Assembly: GCF_000373265.1 (NCBI RefSeq)
Contig: NZ_KB890762.1
Location: forward strand, 940,833 to 1,004,832
Source: Pontibacter roseus DSM 17521
GTDB taxonomy: Bacteria; Bacteroidota; Bacteroidia; Cytophagales; Hymenobacteraceae
Direction: 5' to 3'
Length of the DNA: 64,000 nucleotides
This document shows, one piece after another, positions 34,202 through 43,302 of this stretch; the first letter of the stretch is position 1; every line of letters begins with the position of its first letter. Both the position numbers and the translations under genes were made by a program. The notes beneath the pieces are model-generated. The model did not search any database. It was not told the DNA's origin and saw only the letters and a program-made list of their open reading frames with translations.

Positions 34202-34438
34202 AGGCTTAGAGCTTATACATAAAACATAACCTAAACTTACGGTAATCAGAGTGGCTCGTTATCGATTAAGTACAAATACGCATCGAAATAACAATAAACA
34301 TTATACTATTCGTTTATAGGTATAGCTATATAAAAAGTGCCCTTGTGGGGTAGATACACGCACAACATTTATGCCTTGCGGGATGTATACGCTTAGGCAC
34401 CCAATCGCCTGCCGGAACATATCAGAAAAACCCTCTGG

Positions 34439-35230
34439 ATGGAACAAGGAAAAGACCTCGTAGTGAATAGTTGGGCGGAAGTACAGTCCGCGCTGTTTGA
34501 CCATAGTTGGAACGAGAAGCTCCAACGCTTCCGCTCCTCTTATGTATACCGTGGCAGTTGGAGCAAGCACTACAACCTGAGCACGAGCCTCACCCGGCTG
34601 GGCAGCAGCTACCATGAGTTGGAGCCGCACATCCTGCGCAACTTCAAGAAGTACGCCCACAGCAACGCCGCCCCCGGCGACTCTATCTGGAACTGGCTAG
34701 CCGTGGCGCAGCACCACGGGCTACCCACCCGCCTGCTTGACTGGACCTACTCCCCTTACGTGGCACTCCACTTCGCCACCCAGGACCTCTCCAAGTACGA
34801 TGAAGACGGTGTCGTATGGTGCGTAGATTATGTTAAGTCCAGTGAGTTCCTGCCGCTGTCCCTGAAGACGGCCATTGAGGAAGAAGGCTCCAATGTGTTC
34901 ACCCCCGACATGCTGCAGCCTGTCATTTCCTCGCTCAAGGAACTGGCGCTGTTGCAGGAGAAAGAGTATGTGGTTTTCCTGGAGCCGCCTTCGCTAGATG
35001 CCCGCATCGTGCACCAATACGCCTTATTTTCACTGATGTCCACGGCGCAGGCCAACATGAGCGAATGGCTGGAACAGCACCCGGAGCTATACTTCCGGGT
35101 CATTATACCTGCCAAGCTGAAATGGGAAGTGCGGGATAAACTCGACCAAGCCAATATTACGGAACGGGTGCTGTTTCCGGGTCTGTCGGGCCTGAGCCAG
35201 TGGCTGAAGCGTCACTACACCCACGACTAG
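34439..35230 (+). CDS. FRG-domain protein
   Basis: 263 residues with the FRG domain named for its YxFRG-like start, here SYVYRGSW, followed by LSTSLTRLG, LEPHILRNFKKYA and the signature WLAVAQHHGLPTRLLDWTYS. FRG proteins are scattered, often near mobile or defence genes, and have no proven biochemical role. No defence partner is adjacent here. No terminator was seen between it and the next gene (104 bases). Confidence 0.88.
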   Translation: MEQGKDLVVNSWAEVQSALFDHSWNEKLQRFRSSYVYRGSWSKHYNLSTSLTRLGSSYHELEPHILRNFKKYAHSNAAPGDSIWNWLAVAQHHGLPTRLLDWTYSPYVALHFATQDLSKYDEDGVVWCVDYVKSSEFLPLSLKTAIEEEGSNVFTPDMLQPVISSLKELALLQEKEYVVFLEPPSLDARIVHQYALFSLMSTAQANMSEWLEQHPELYFRVIIPAKLKWEVRDKLDQANITERVLFPGLSGLSQWLKRHYTHD

Positions 35231-35334
35231 GGGGCGGCAGGCACTTTAACTAAAAAAGAGGCGCTGGGCGCTGCTTCTTCATATAATATCCATACTTTGA
35301 GTAACAGTTTCCCGACATCCTTTACACCCAATAC

Positions 35335-36459
35335 ATGAGTCCTTTAGTACCGCTTAAAACCAAAACCCTTAACCGCTTCGGATTAAACGCCTTACCCCAT
35401 CAACGTTTCAACCATTACCTGAAGCACAGCACACGCGCCATCGCTGCCGCTCTCCTACTGACCTCCGCCTCCTGCACGCAAGAGAAAGAGGCGCACTCAG
35501 CCACCCTGCCAGCCCAGGTCGAGGCGTATGAGGTACCGGCCACACCAGCGCTGCCAGATACCACAGCCACCGTTTCAGCTGACACCGTCACTGCCACAGT
35601 GTCAACAGCCGTACCTGAGGCGACCGCTGCACCCGAACCTAAAACCTATACCTACCCGGGGCCGGAGCCGCTGCCGGGTGCCATCCTGCCGCACAAGCGC
35701 ATACTGGCCTACTACGGCAACCCGCTGAGCAAACGCATGGGCATACTGGGCGAGCTGCCGCCGGAGCAGATGCTAGCCAGACTGGACGAAGAGGTAGCCA
35801 ACTGGACCAAGGCCGACTCACTGACGCCTGTACAACCCGCGCTGCACGCCATTGTGGTGACGGCACAGGGGCACCCAGGCCGCGGTGACAAATACCGCCT
35901 CCGCATGACTGACAAAATGATAGAGGATGTGCTGGAAATGGCTAGGCAGCGGGATGCCATCGTGTTTCTGGACGTGCAGGTGGGCCGGAGCACCCTGCCA
36001 GAGGAATTGCCACGCCTGAAGCAGTTCCTGCAGCTGCCCAACGTGCACCTGGGTATAGACGCGGAGTTCGCCATGAAAGAGAACGGAGTGCCCGGCAGGA
36101 GCATCGGCAGCTTTGACGCGGCTGACATCAACTACGCCACCGAACTGCTGGCTGACATTACAAAGGAGCACAACCTGCCTCCCAAGTTGCTCATCGTGCA
36201 CCGTTTCACCCAGCGCATGATCACGAACCACCAAGATATAGTATTGCGGCCAGAGGTGCAGGTAGTGATGCACATGGACGGATGGGGACCTCCTGCCCTC
36301 AAGCGGGACACCTACCGCCGCTTCATCGTGAAGGAGCCGGTGCAGTACACAGGCTTCAAGGTCTTCTACAAAAACGACACCCGCAACAACTCACGTCTGA
36401 TGACGCCACAGGAAATCCTGAAGCTGAACCCGAAACCACTCTACATCCAATACCAGTAG
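35335..36459 (+). CDS. Uncharacterised lipoprotein, probable TIM-barrel-like
   Basis: 374 residues. A Lys/Arg-rich N-terminus precedes a signal (TRAIAAALLLTSASC) with Cys at about residue 47; a later start cannot be excluded. A Thr/Pro/Ala linker (about residues 60-100) follows, then a well-structured domain: LPHKRILAYYGNPLSKRMG, AIVVTAQGHPGRGDKYRLR, DAIVFLDVQVGRSTLPEEL, VHLGIDAEFAMKENGVPG and PPKLLIVHRFTQRM. From memory, similar lipoproteins occur in actinobacteria and Chloroflexota, and the alternating strands suggest a TIM-barrel. Function unknown. A strong bidirectional terminator follows. Confidence 0.82.
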   Translation: MSPLVPLKTKTLNRFGLNALPHQRFNHYLKHSTRAIAAALLLTSASCTQEKEAHSATLPAQVEAYEVPATPALPDTTATVSADTVTATVSTAVPEATAAPEPKTYTYPGPEPLPGAILPHKRILAYYGNPLSKRMGILGELPPEQMLARLDEEVANWTKADSLTPVQPALHAIVVTAQGHPGRGDKYRLRMTDKMIEDVLEMARQRDAIVFLDVQVGRSTLPEELPRLKQFLQLPNVHLGIDAEFAMKENGVPGRSIGSFDAADINYATELLADITKEHNLPPKLLIVHRFTQRMITNHQDIVLRPEVQVVMHMDGWGPPALKRDTYRRFIVKEPVQYTGFKVFYKNDTRNNSRLMTPQEILKLNPKPLYIQYQ

Positions 36460-36468
36460 GTATAGCAT

Positions 36469-36510
36469 AAAGGCCGAAGCCCCCGCACTTGCGGGGGCTT
36501 CGGCCTTTTA
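36469..36510. terminator. Bidirectional 18 bp terminator
   Basis: AAAGGCCGAAGCCCCCGC and its exact complement with loop ACTT. It overlaps the stop of the convergent DUF885 gene. Confidence 0.92.
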
Positions 36511-37824
36511 TAACATGGTTGACTCATTCAGGACCTGCAGCGGCAAGGGGCCGTTCCGGAGAAACTGGTCGTGAAACTCACGTAGGTCAAATCGTTGGCC
36601 CTGCGCCGCCTCCGCCTTTTGGCGCAGCTTCAGGATGGCGTCAGCGCCCGCTTTATAGGTATGCACCTGCACAGGCCAGCGCAGCATCCGGTTTATTTCG
36701 CGCAGGGCAATGTCGTCTTGGTTAGGAATGTGCCGCTTCCAGAAGGCCAGCGCCTGCTCTTTCGTCCAACCTTCGTAGTTCAGGCCCACGTCCAGCACCA
36801 CCCTGACCGACCGCACTAGGTCCCACTCCAACTTACCGTAGTAGTCATAGGGCGTTTCGTACAGCCCCAGCTCCTGCCCCAATTCCTCGGAGTAGGCTGC
36901 CCAGCCCTCCGAGTAGCCAAAGTACCAGCACAAATCCTGAAAAGGGTTCTGCCCTCCGGTTGCCACTACTATACCTGCTTGGTAGTGGTGGCCGGGTATA
37001 CCTTCGTGCAGCAGCAGGAAATCAATGGACCGCTTGTTGTGCCGCCGCTCGTAAAAGTTGAAGAAGAAGGTATGGTTGGCTTGCGAATAGAGGCCGGGCG
37101 GTGTGTCCTGGTTGGCGTCCGCCACTGGGGAGAAGGCAAGTCTGGGCACATCCGTGACTTTAAACAACCGGGGCAGATGTTGCAGCACAGTAGCGCATTT
37201 TGCCTGGTAGGCCTGCACAACCTCCTGCTCATCAGTCAGGAAGAAACGCGTATCCTGCAAGTGCCTGTAGAAGCCGGTGCTGTCCTGCGCGAAACCCGTC
37301 TCCTGCTGCACCCGCTTCATTTCCTGCTGCACCTGTTGTATCTCGCGCACTCCAAAGGCCTTGAGTTCTTCGGGGCTGCGGTCCAGACTAAGGAACTCCT
37401 TCAGGAAATAGCGGTACCACTCCTTGCCCAGCGGCTGACGGAGCAGACCCTCCTCCGTCACATCCGGTTTGACGGCTCTATACCTTTGCTCCAGCGCCAC
37501 CCGCTCTTGGTGGAGGTCCAGTTCATACAGCCACTGTCGGTAGTGGAGCCGGTTTATACCTGTCAGTTTGTTTTCCTGCACCTGCTTTGCCTGCTCAGCC
37601 GCCTGTGCGAAAAAAGCAAGCTGCCTGGCCAGCCCTGCCGCCTGCTGTATGTTCCGCAGGTTCTGGGAGTAACTAAGCGAACGGTTGGCTATACCTAGTT
37701 GTCTATACCCACTGGCATACTCCTGGAGCGCCTGTTGCAGTTTCTGGTCTTCGCTGACTAACCCGCCGCCGCTCAACACGAACAGCAGCAGGAAGGAAAG
37801 CGCATATCGTAGGACGTTCCGCAA
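36508..37824 (-). CDS. DUF885-family metallopeptidase-like protein
   Basis: 438 residues. Signal-type N-terminus MRNVLRYALSFLLLFVLSGG. The zinc-binding signature HEGIPGHHYQ and the downstream Glu motif GWAAYSEELGQELGLY mark the DUF885 / peptidase family. The substrate is unknown; relatives have been proposed as carboxypeptidases. It starts 1 base after the stop of the PDZ/hydrolase gene upstream, so they form a two-gene exported hydrolase operon. Confidence 0.9.
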   Translation of the reverse strand: MRNVLRYALSFLLLFVLSGGGLVSEDQKLQQALQEYASGYRQLGIANRSLSYSQNLRNIQQAAGLARQLAFFAQAAEQAKQVQENKLTGINRLHYRQWLYELDLHQERVALEQRYRAVKPDVTEEGLLRQPLGKEWYRYFLKEFLSLDRSPEELKAFGVREIQQVQQEMKRVQQETGFAQDSTGFYRHLQDTRFFLTDEQEVVQAYQAKCATVLQHLPRLFKVTDVPRLAFSPVADANQDTPPGLYSQANHTFFFNFYERRHNKRSIDFLLLHEGIPGHHYQAGIVVATGGQNPFQDLCWYFGYSEGWAAYSEELGQELGLYETPYDYYGKLEWDLVRSVRVVLDVGLNYEGWTKEQALAFWKRHIPNQDDIALREINRMLRWPVQVHTYKAGADAILKLRQKAEAAQGQRFDLREFHDQFLRNGPLPLQVLNESTML

Positions 37825-37825
37825 G

Positions 37826-39199
37826 CTAAGTTCTCTTGATTTTGTCTTTCATCCAGGCATCCACCAACTCTACCAACTTCTGGTTGAACTTTGGGGACTG
37901 CTGCGGGTTCTCCTGACTACTCAGGTACTCTTTCATAGTACCCACCTCCATAAAACCGTGGTCGGTGCGGGGCAGAAACTCATAGGTTCCTTTGCCTGGA
38001 TAGTAGTTGTTCACTAAGTTAGCCAACTGCTGGGCACCATCCGGGTCAATGGCAGCTACATCGGCTTCTCCGTAAATAGCCAGGGTATAGGCGCTGGCAT
38101 CGCGCCAGGCTTTGCTCATGGGCATGTCCTGCAGCTCCTGCAGGAAAGTATAGTGACGGCCATACAAGTGCCCCTTGCCATCATAGTCGAGGTGGCTCTC
38201 CAAGTAGGGGCGATAGGTGGCGTTCTGGGCCAACTCCTCTGGCGTCTTCTTTAAAATCATGAATTCATAGAGCAGCGGCACCAGGGTACGCATGTCAGCA
38301 TCTACCTGCACATGGTCGGCGCCCGTCATGATGCGCTGGTCGCGGTATACCTCCAGCAGGTACTCAAACCACGGCTTGCCAGCGATGCCATACACCACGA
38401 TGCCCTTCACCTTCTCCTCTGCCGCAATGAGGGGAGCCGTATTGCCACCGAGGGAGTGGCCGAACAGGAAGACGTTATCTGTGTCTACATTGGGGTGCTG
38501 TTTCAGCTGTTTAAGGCCGGCGGCAAAGGCAGCCATTTCTTCCTTATAACCGATTTCGGTGCAGGGTTGGGTACCCTGGCTGTCGCCTGCCCCGGGTTTG
38601 TCCATGCGGTAGACGGCATATCCCTTCTCCACCAGCCCGTCTATCAGCTTCCGCTGCGGGTCCTGGTCGGGCAGGTTGTCTAGGCTGCCGCAATTGAATC
38701 CTTGTATGAAGAATACCGCCGGGTACTTGCCTTTGCCTTTGGGCTTCTTGAGGATGGACCGGGCATACCTGTTTCCTTCCAGTGGCACTTCGCCATATAC
38801 CACATCAGCGTTGGGGTCGGTCTCAAACGGCATGGGCTGCACCTTGCCTTTCATGGTGGTGGTCTTGCCGTTGCGGGCAAGCTCCAGGGTGACGTTTTCA
38901 CCGGTCTTGAGTTGGCGGGCCATCACCGTCACATCCAGGAAATTTTTGACAGGTATAGCGTTCACCCGAAGTATGACGTCACCGGGCTGCACCTTGAGAG
39001 AGGCCGCCGTGCTGTTGGGCACGACCCGCTGCACATAGGCCCCGTCCGTGCTCTTCAACTTGGCAGCCCGCGCCACCGAGTCTGCTACCGGTGACACCTG
39101 CACACCCAGGAAGGGGCGGCGTTGCAGGTTCTGACCCAGGCAGGCGGAAAGGCTTCCCACCCATAGCCAGGCCATCAGGACGAAAATCTTTATTTTCAT
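37826..39199 (-). CDS. Exported PDZ plus alpha/beta-hydrolase protein
   Basis: 457 residues from ATG 39199, where a signal peptide begins (MKIKIFVLMAWLWVGSLSAC). A PDZ domain follows (GAYVQRVVPNSTAASLKVQP, GDVILRVNAIPVKNF). The alpha/beta-hydrolase shows FFIQGFNCGSL (oxyanion region), nucleophile elbow GHSLGGNTA, catalytic Asp in YGEADVAAID and catalytic His in RTDHGFME. A frame open further upstream would put 23 residues before the signal and is rejected. It is first gene of the operon with DUF885. A PDZ-hydrolase fusion is uncommon and may recruit the enzyme to peptide-like ligands. Confidence 0.9.
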   Translation of the reverse strand: MKIKIFVLMAWLWVGSLSACLGQNLQRRPFLGVQVSPVADSVARAAKLKSTDGAYVQRVVPNSTAASLKVQPGDVILRVNAIPVKNFLDVTVMARQLKTGENVTLELARNGKTTTMKGKVQPMPFETDPNADVVYGEVPLEGNRYARSILKKPKGKGKYPAVFFIQGFNCGSLDNLPDQDPQRKLIDGLVEKGYAVYRMDKPGAGDSQGTQPCTEIGYKEEMAAFAAGLKQLKQHPNVDTDNVFLFGHSLGGNTAPLIAAEEKVKGIVVYGIAGKPWFEYLLEVYRDQRIMTGADHVQVDADMRTLVPLLYEFMILKKTPEELAQNATYRPYLESHLDYDGKGHLYGRHYTFLQELQDMPMSKAWRDASAYTLAIYGEADVAAIDPDGAQQLANLVNNYYPGKGTYEFLPRTDHGFMEVGTMKEYLSSQENPQQSPKFNQKLVELVDAWMKDKIKRT

Positions 39200-39495
39200 A
39201 GTTCTCTTCTGTTTGCAGATACTATACGTAACTGTAGTATTTAAAGAAAGCATTGCACGCAATACCACCTGCCATTTAACAAAATTTTAACCTTTTGTGC
39301 CCCCGGCTTTCGAAACAAGAAAATAATGCCGAAATTATTACCGAATCGGCAGCGCGAAAAAACATCAGGAATTTGAGCCAGAGAATGAGTAGAAAGGCCC
39401 GGGTTTTGCGTTACAGGTTTAAAGCTATTTTTTATTGATGCAGTTTTAAAGCCAGAAGGGCCTTAGGCGCCAGAAACCACGAAATTTGGGTAATC

Positions 39496-40392
39496 ATGAC
39501 GCAGCTATTCAAGCTCTCCAATCTGACTAAGTTTATAGTTCGGTTTGTTCAGATCATCATCGTCTTCCCGATGGCGGTCCTGATTAGTTTCTATCTTCCT
39601 CCTATCAGCTTCATCGACTACGAGCTGAACTTCCTGCTGTGTGTCATACTGGCGGCCATCATCTCGGTCATCATCACCACCATCAACCAAAAGCTCATCC
39701 TGCTGCTGTTTGTGGGCATCATGGGGGCCATGTTTTTCAACAGCACCTTCGACGACTATACCGTAGAGAACCTCTACGCCGACTACAACGCCATGCTGGT
39801 GAACATGACCAGCAACTCGAGCAAGGTATCCTACTTCAAGCCCGTGCGGGGAACCTATTTCCAGGAGCGCCGCGTCCGGAGCGCCATGCAGCCGACGCAC
39901 CCCGCCGTGCGTGCCTTCGGGGTAGAGAACTCCACCCGCTTCTTCCATGACGAGTACTACCGCAAGTACGGCAAGATGGTCCGCTACTTCTCGCTCTTCA
40001 AACACGTGCGCAACAGCTGGCGCTACGTCAACGACCCGCTCGGCCTCGACTACTACTCCCCGCCTACTGAAAGCGTTAAGTTGCTGGCCGGCGACTGTGA
40101 CGACTACGCCATCCTGATGGCCTCCTCCATCATGGCCATAGGCGGTGAGGCACGCATCGTGATTTCACCCAACCACATGTATACCGAGGTGAAGATGGGC
40201 ACAGTAGAGGACCTGGACAAGGTGAGCCACGCGGTGCGGTCACTGTTTCCGGACGAAGTGACAGGCGGCAAAATCCACTTCCATGAGACCGACGGCGAGC
40301 TTTGGATAAACTTTGACTATACCGCCGGGTACCCCGGAGGCCCTTTCCTGGAGCCAGAGCTGTACAGCGTCATCAACTTCACCAATTCGTGA
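39496..40392 (+). CDS. Membrane transglutaminase-like protein
   Basis: 298 residues. Three N-terminal helices (IVRFVQIIIVFPMAVLISFY, NFLLCVILAAIISVIITTI, LILLLFVGIMGAMFF) anchor an extracytoplasmic transglutaminase-like domain. The catalytic Cys lies in LLAGDCDDYAILMASS and the His in SPNHMYTEVKMG, with ELWINFDYTAGYPGG supplying the third site. It probably acts as a peptidase or crosslinker; substrate unknown. It precedes the NtrC-type regulator by 115 bases on the same strand. Confidence 0.9.
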   Translation: MTQLFKLSNLTKFIVRFVQIIIVFPMAVLISFYLPPISFIDYELNFLLCVILAAIISVIITTINQKLILLLFVGIMGAMFFNSTFDDYTVENLYADYNAMLVNMTSNSSKVSYFKPVRGTYFQERRVRSAMQPTHPAVRAFGVENSTRFFHDEYYRKYGKMVRYFSLFKHVRNSWRYVNDPLGLDYYSPPTESVKLLAGDCDDYAILMASSIMAIGGEARIVISPNHMYTEVKMGTVEDLDKVSHAVRSLFPDEVTGGKIHFHETDGELWINFDYTAGYPGGPFLEPELYSVINFTNS

Positions 40393-40507
40393 GAAGCCTG
40401 GCTAGGTATAGCTTAATTGGCAAATATATCGTACAAATGCAGCGGCCGCTTGATTAGCGGCTGTTTATTTTATATACTTATCCTCACAGATTATAACGAG
40501 AGAAAAT

Positions 40508-41674
40508 ATGCCCAAAATCCTGATTATAGATGACGAGCGGGCCATCCGCAGCACCCTGAAGGAGATATTGGAGTTTGAGAATTACAATGTGGATGAGGCC
40601 GAGGACGGCATCAGGGGACTGCAGCAACTGGGAAAGACCAGGTATGACGTAGTGCTCTGCGATATCAAAATGCCAGGTATGGACGGCATAGAGGTGCTGG
40701 AGAAGGCCATGGAAATGAGCCCTGATACGCCTTTCATCATGATATCGGCGCACGGCACTATTGACACCGCCGTGGAGGCTACCAAAAAAGGCGCCTACGA
40801 TTTCCTGCAGAAGCCACCGGATTTGAACCGCCTGCTGGTGACTGTTCGCAATGCACTCGATAAATCGAATCTGGTGACGGAAACGAAGATTCTGAAGAAG
40901 AAGATTTCCAAGACCTACGAGATGGTGGGAAGCTCTGACGCGCTGGGACGCGTGAAGCAGGCTATTGAGAAAGTAGCCCCTACCGATGCCCGTGTCCTGA
41001 TTACCGGCCCCAACGGCTCGGGAAAAGAGCTTGTCGCGCGTGCCATACACGAGTACAGCAACCGCTCCAATGGTCCATTGATTGAGGTGAACTGCGCCGC
41101 TATACCAAGTGAATTGATTGAGAGCGAGTTATTTGGTCACGAGAAGGGCTCCTTTACCTCGGCCGTGAAACAGCGCATTGGTAAGTTTGAGCAGGCCAAC
41201 GGCGGCACCCTTTTCTTGGATGAGGTGGGCGATATGAGCCTATCGGCACAGGCCAAGGTGCTGCGGGCGCTGCAGGAGCATAAGATTACGCGCGTTGGCG
41301 GCGACAAGGACATACAGGTGGATGTGCGGGTATTGGCGGCCACCAACAAGAACCTGCTGGAGGAGATTGAAGCGAAGACATTCCGGGAGGACTTGTACCA
41401 CCGCCTGGGCGTAATCCTGATACACGTGCCGCCGCTCAACGAGCGACGCGAGGACATCCCAGACTTGGTTCAGAAGTTCTTGCAAGACATCGCCAACGAC
41501 TATGGCAACAAACCCAAGGCCATCACAGCCGATGCGCTCGCCTACCTACAAACGCTGGACTGGCGCGGTAACGTGCGGGAGTTGCGCAATGTGGTGGAGC
41601 GACTGGTTATCATGAGCGGACAGGAGATAACGGCTGAGGATGCCAAAGCCTACGCTAGGCCAGTAGTTGCGTAA
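40508..41674 (+). CDS. NtrC-type response regulator without HTH
   Basis: 388 residues. Receiver domain with phospho-acceptor Asp52 (VLCDIKMPGMDG), then an AAA+ sigma-54-activator domain: Walker A GPNGSGKE, ELFGHEKGSFTSA, GGTLFLDEVGDM and sensor NWRGNVRELRNVVERL type. Two deviations are clear. The sigma-54-contacting loop reads GSFTSA (residues 214-219) instead of GAFTGA, and the protein ends after the AAA+ domain at AYARPVVA with no C-terminal Fis-type HTH. Enhancer-independent activation or a non-sigma-54 role is possible. No kinase is adjacent. Confidence 0.93.
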   Translation: MPKILIIDDERAIRSTLKEILEFENYNVDEAEDGIRGLQQLGKTRYDVVLCDIKMPGMDGIEVLEKAMEMSPDTPFIMISAHGTIDTAVEATKKGAYDFLQKPPDLNRLLVTVRNALDKSNLVTETKILKKKISKTYEMVGSSDALGRVKQAIEKVAPTDARVLITGPNGSGKELVARAIHEYSNRSNGPLIEVNCAAIPSELIESELFGHEKGSFTSAVKQRIGKFEQANGGTLFLDEVGDMSLSAQAKVLRALQEHKITRVGGDKDIQVDVRVLAATNKNLLEEIEAKTFREDLYHRLGVILIHVPPLNERREDIPDLVQKFLQDIANDYGNKPKAITADALAYLQTLDWRGNVRELRNVVERLVIMSGQEITAEDAKAYARPVVA

Positions 41675-41705
41675 GACTTTAAAATCTTCTGTTTTTACCT
41701 TTTTT

Positions 41706-41741
41706 GATTGCCTCGGCTGGATAGTCGGGGCAATCTGCTTT
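41706..41741 (+). terminator. Rho-independent terminator
   Basis: A 12 bp stem with two G-U type pairs (GATTGCCTCGGC / GTCGGGGCAATC) and loop TGGATA is followed by TGCTTTT. Confidence 0.8.
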
Positions 41742-41769
41742 TATGTCTGCTGCTTATGCATCCTCAACT

Positions 41770-42208
41770 TAATATTGTCTCATAGCCTAGCCTGTGCGGC
41801 GGGCACCTACTTTTTTCCTTGATGAAAAAAGTGGACAAAAAGGTCAAGATGCTCCTTTCTTGAGGGCCCCTACCCCCACTCGCTGACCACTTGAACAGTG
41901 GAGCGCCATTTAGTGCACTTGGCCGATGCCGCTGCCATGTAGCTGCTGTAGTAAGTGTGCTCTGCTATACCTACTCGCACTCCTGTCGTTCCCCTCTCGT
42001 TTCTGTCATTCCGACGGAAGGAGGAATCTGTTACCATAGCCACCGCCGGTGCGAGCGCAGCGGGAACCGGCGGTGAAATATGCGAATCAATCTGCATCTG
42101 GCGCTCCTATCTTTCCGCTTCCTCCCTTGTTGTCCTCACAAAAGCCGCATCTGCGCTGGCGCTGGATGTGCGGCCGGAAGGGCATGAGATTCCTCCTTTC
42201 GGAATGAC
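41770..42208 (+). repeat. Composite non-coding repeat, copy 2
   Basis: Contains the GCCTGTGCGGCGGGCACC module from 41790, the CCTACTTTTTT...AAAAAAGTGG hairpin, GAGGGCCCCTACCCCCACTC and ACAGTGGAGCGCC. It then contains the 204 bp GTCATTCC...GGAATGAC unit at 42005-42208, with an internal ACCGCCGGT/ACCGGCGGT hairpin. The right-hand inverted repeat lacks 3 bp relative to the left. Confidence 0.85.
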
Positions 42209-42335
42209 AGCATGTGTACTTGTCCATGTGTGGATTCATACTGAGGACAAGGGAGGCCAGCAACGAATTAGCAAACGTATAGCGGACATACTACACCAAC
42301 AGCAACCAGCTATTGCTGGCTTGAATCATTTATAC

Positions 42336-43268
42336 CTAAGCAGCCGCCGCTACAGCAGCTCCCTTTTTCAGCAGACAGCAGTTCTTGTACTTCTCCCCGC
42401 TCCCGCAAGGGCAAAGTTCGTTACGGCCAAGACGCTTTCCGTAAGGGCTGAGCAAGTTCCGGAAATTGAGTCGGAAGCGGCGTTTGGGGTTCTGGTGGAA
42501 AATCTTTGTCAGCATCTCATACAGACGCGGGTGCTCCTCGGCCAATTGGCCTGGCTTCTCGAAGAAATATTCTGTGACCACGGCAAAGAATTCGGCCTCG
42601 CTGGTAGCGCCGTAGGAGTTGATGTCGGACTGTCCTTTTTCAATCTGGCTGATTTTACGGTACATGAGCTCCTCCCAAGGTCGCACCAGTTCCTCGGGCA
42701 AATAGGCCTTCGGTATACCGTCTATCTCTCCGTCGGCCTGGTCCAGCATGTGCGCGAATTCATGTATGCCTACGTTCTTACGGTCGGCCATGTCATTGAA
42801 GCCCTGCTCCAGCGCCGGCTTCGACAGCGTCACATAATGGTCGTTCTGGAAAGGGTTCACCCGGCCTAGCACCTCCGTAACAGCTTCGTTGTCCTGATTT
42901 TTATACTTGTGGATGCTGCCGGGGAACACCAGCACCTCGCCCAGGTTGTGGTACTCCCAATCCTGAAAACCGAAAATCGGGATGATGGCGCTGGCTCCTA
43001 CCAGTACCTTGGTTGTATCATCCACCTCGGTCTGTATACCTGTGATGCGCTTCTCTGACAGGAAAAGCAGGAGCATCCGCTCGAAACGTTCCTTTTTCTC
43101 CTCGTCCAAGGTATGGTAGAAGCCGACGCGGTCCTGCAGGATTTTGCGCCACTCCGCCGGAAAGCCCTGTGCCAGCACCTGTCGCCGTCTCCGCTCCTTG
43201 CGGGTGGCCCATCTGTAAAAAAGGAGGACCATGCCTGCCACCAGTGCTAGAAAGAATATGTAACCCAT
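42336..43268 (-). CDS. MtfA-like zinc peptidase with SEC-C tail
   Basis: 310 residues from ATG 43268; the longer frame begins at a TTG inside the upstream gene. One N-terminal membrane helix (GYIFFLALVAGMVLLFYRW) precedes an M90/MtfA-type zinc peptidase core with HEFAHMLDQADGEIDG (HExxH) and SYGATSEAEFFAVVTEYFFE as the third-ligand region. A C-terminal SEC-C zinc motif, NELCPCGSGEKYKNCC, is fused on, which E. coli MtfA lacks. In E. coli MtfA controls the Mlc glucose repressor; that role is not implied here. It follows the LuxE-like gene with a 34-base gap. Confidence 0.9.
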   Translation of the reverse strand: MGYIFFLALVAGMVLLFYRWATRKERRRRQVLAQGFPAEWRKILQDRVGFYHTLDEEKKERFERMLLLFLSEKRITGIQTEVDDTTKVLVGASAIIPIFGFQDWEYHNLGEVLVFPGSIHKYKNQDNEAVTEVLGRVNPFQNDHYVTLSKPALEQGFNDMADRKNVGIHEFAHMLDQADGEIDGIPKAYLPEELVRPWEELMYRKISQIEKGQSDINSYGATSEAEFFAVVTEYFFEKPGQLAEEHPRLYEMLTKIFHQNPKRRFRLNFRNLLSPYGKRLGRNELCPCGSGEKYKNCCLLKKGAAVAAAA

Positions 43269-43302
43269 GAGGAGCTTTAACGCAGGTATAGCAGATAGGA
43301 TG

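Larger units (their letters stand above)
41675..42335. other. Repeat-bearing intergenic region
   Basis: 661 bases without a credible gene. Terminator at 41706-41741 and composite repeat copy 2 at 41770-42208. The long + strand frame at 41955-42869 crosses the repeat and the antisense of mtfA and is rejected. Confidence 0.75.

Noticed and set aside
41955-42869. 304-residue + strand ORF over repeat copy 2 and the MtfA-like gene
   Set aside because: It joins repeat DNA with the antisense of a clear peptidase gene and shows no protein family.
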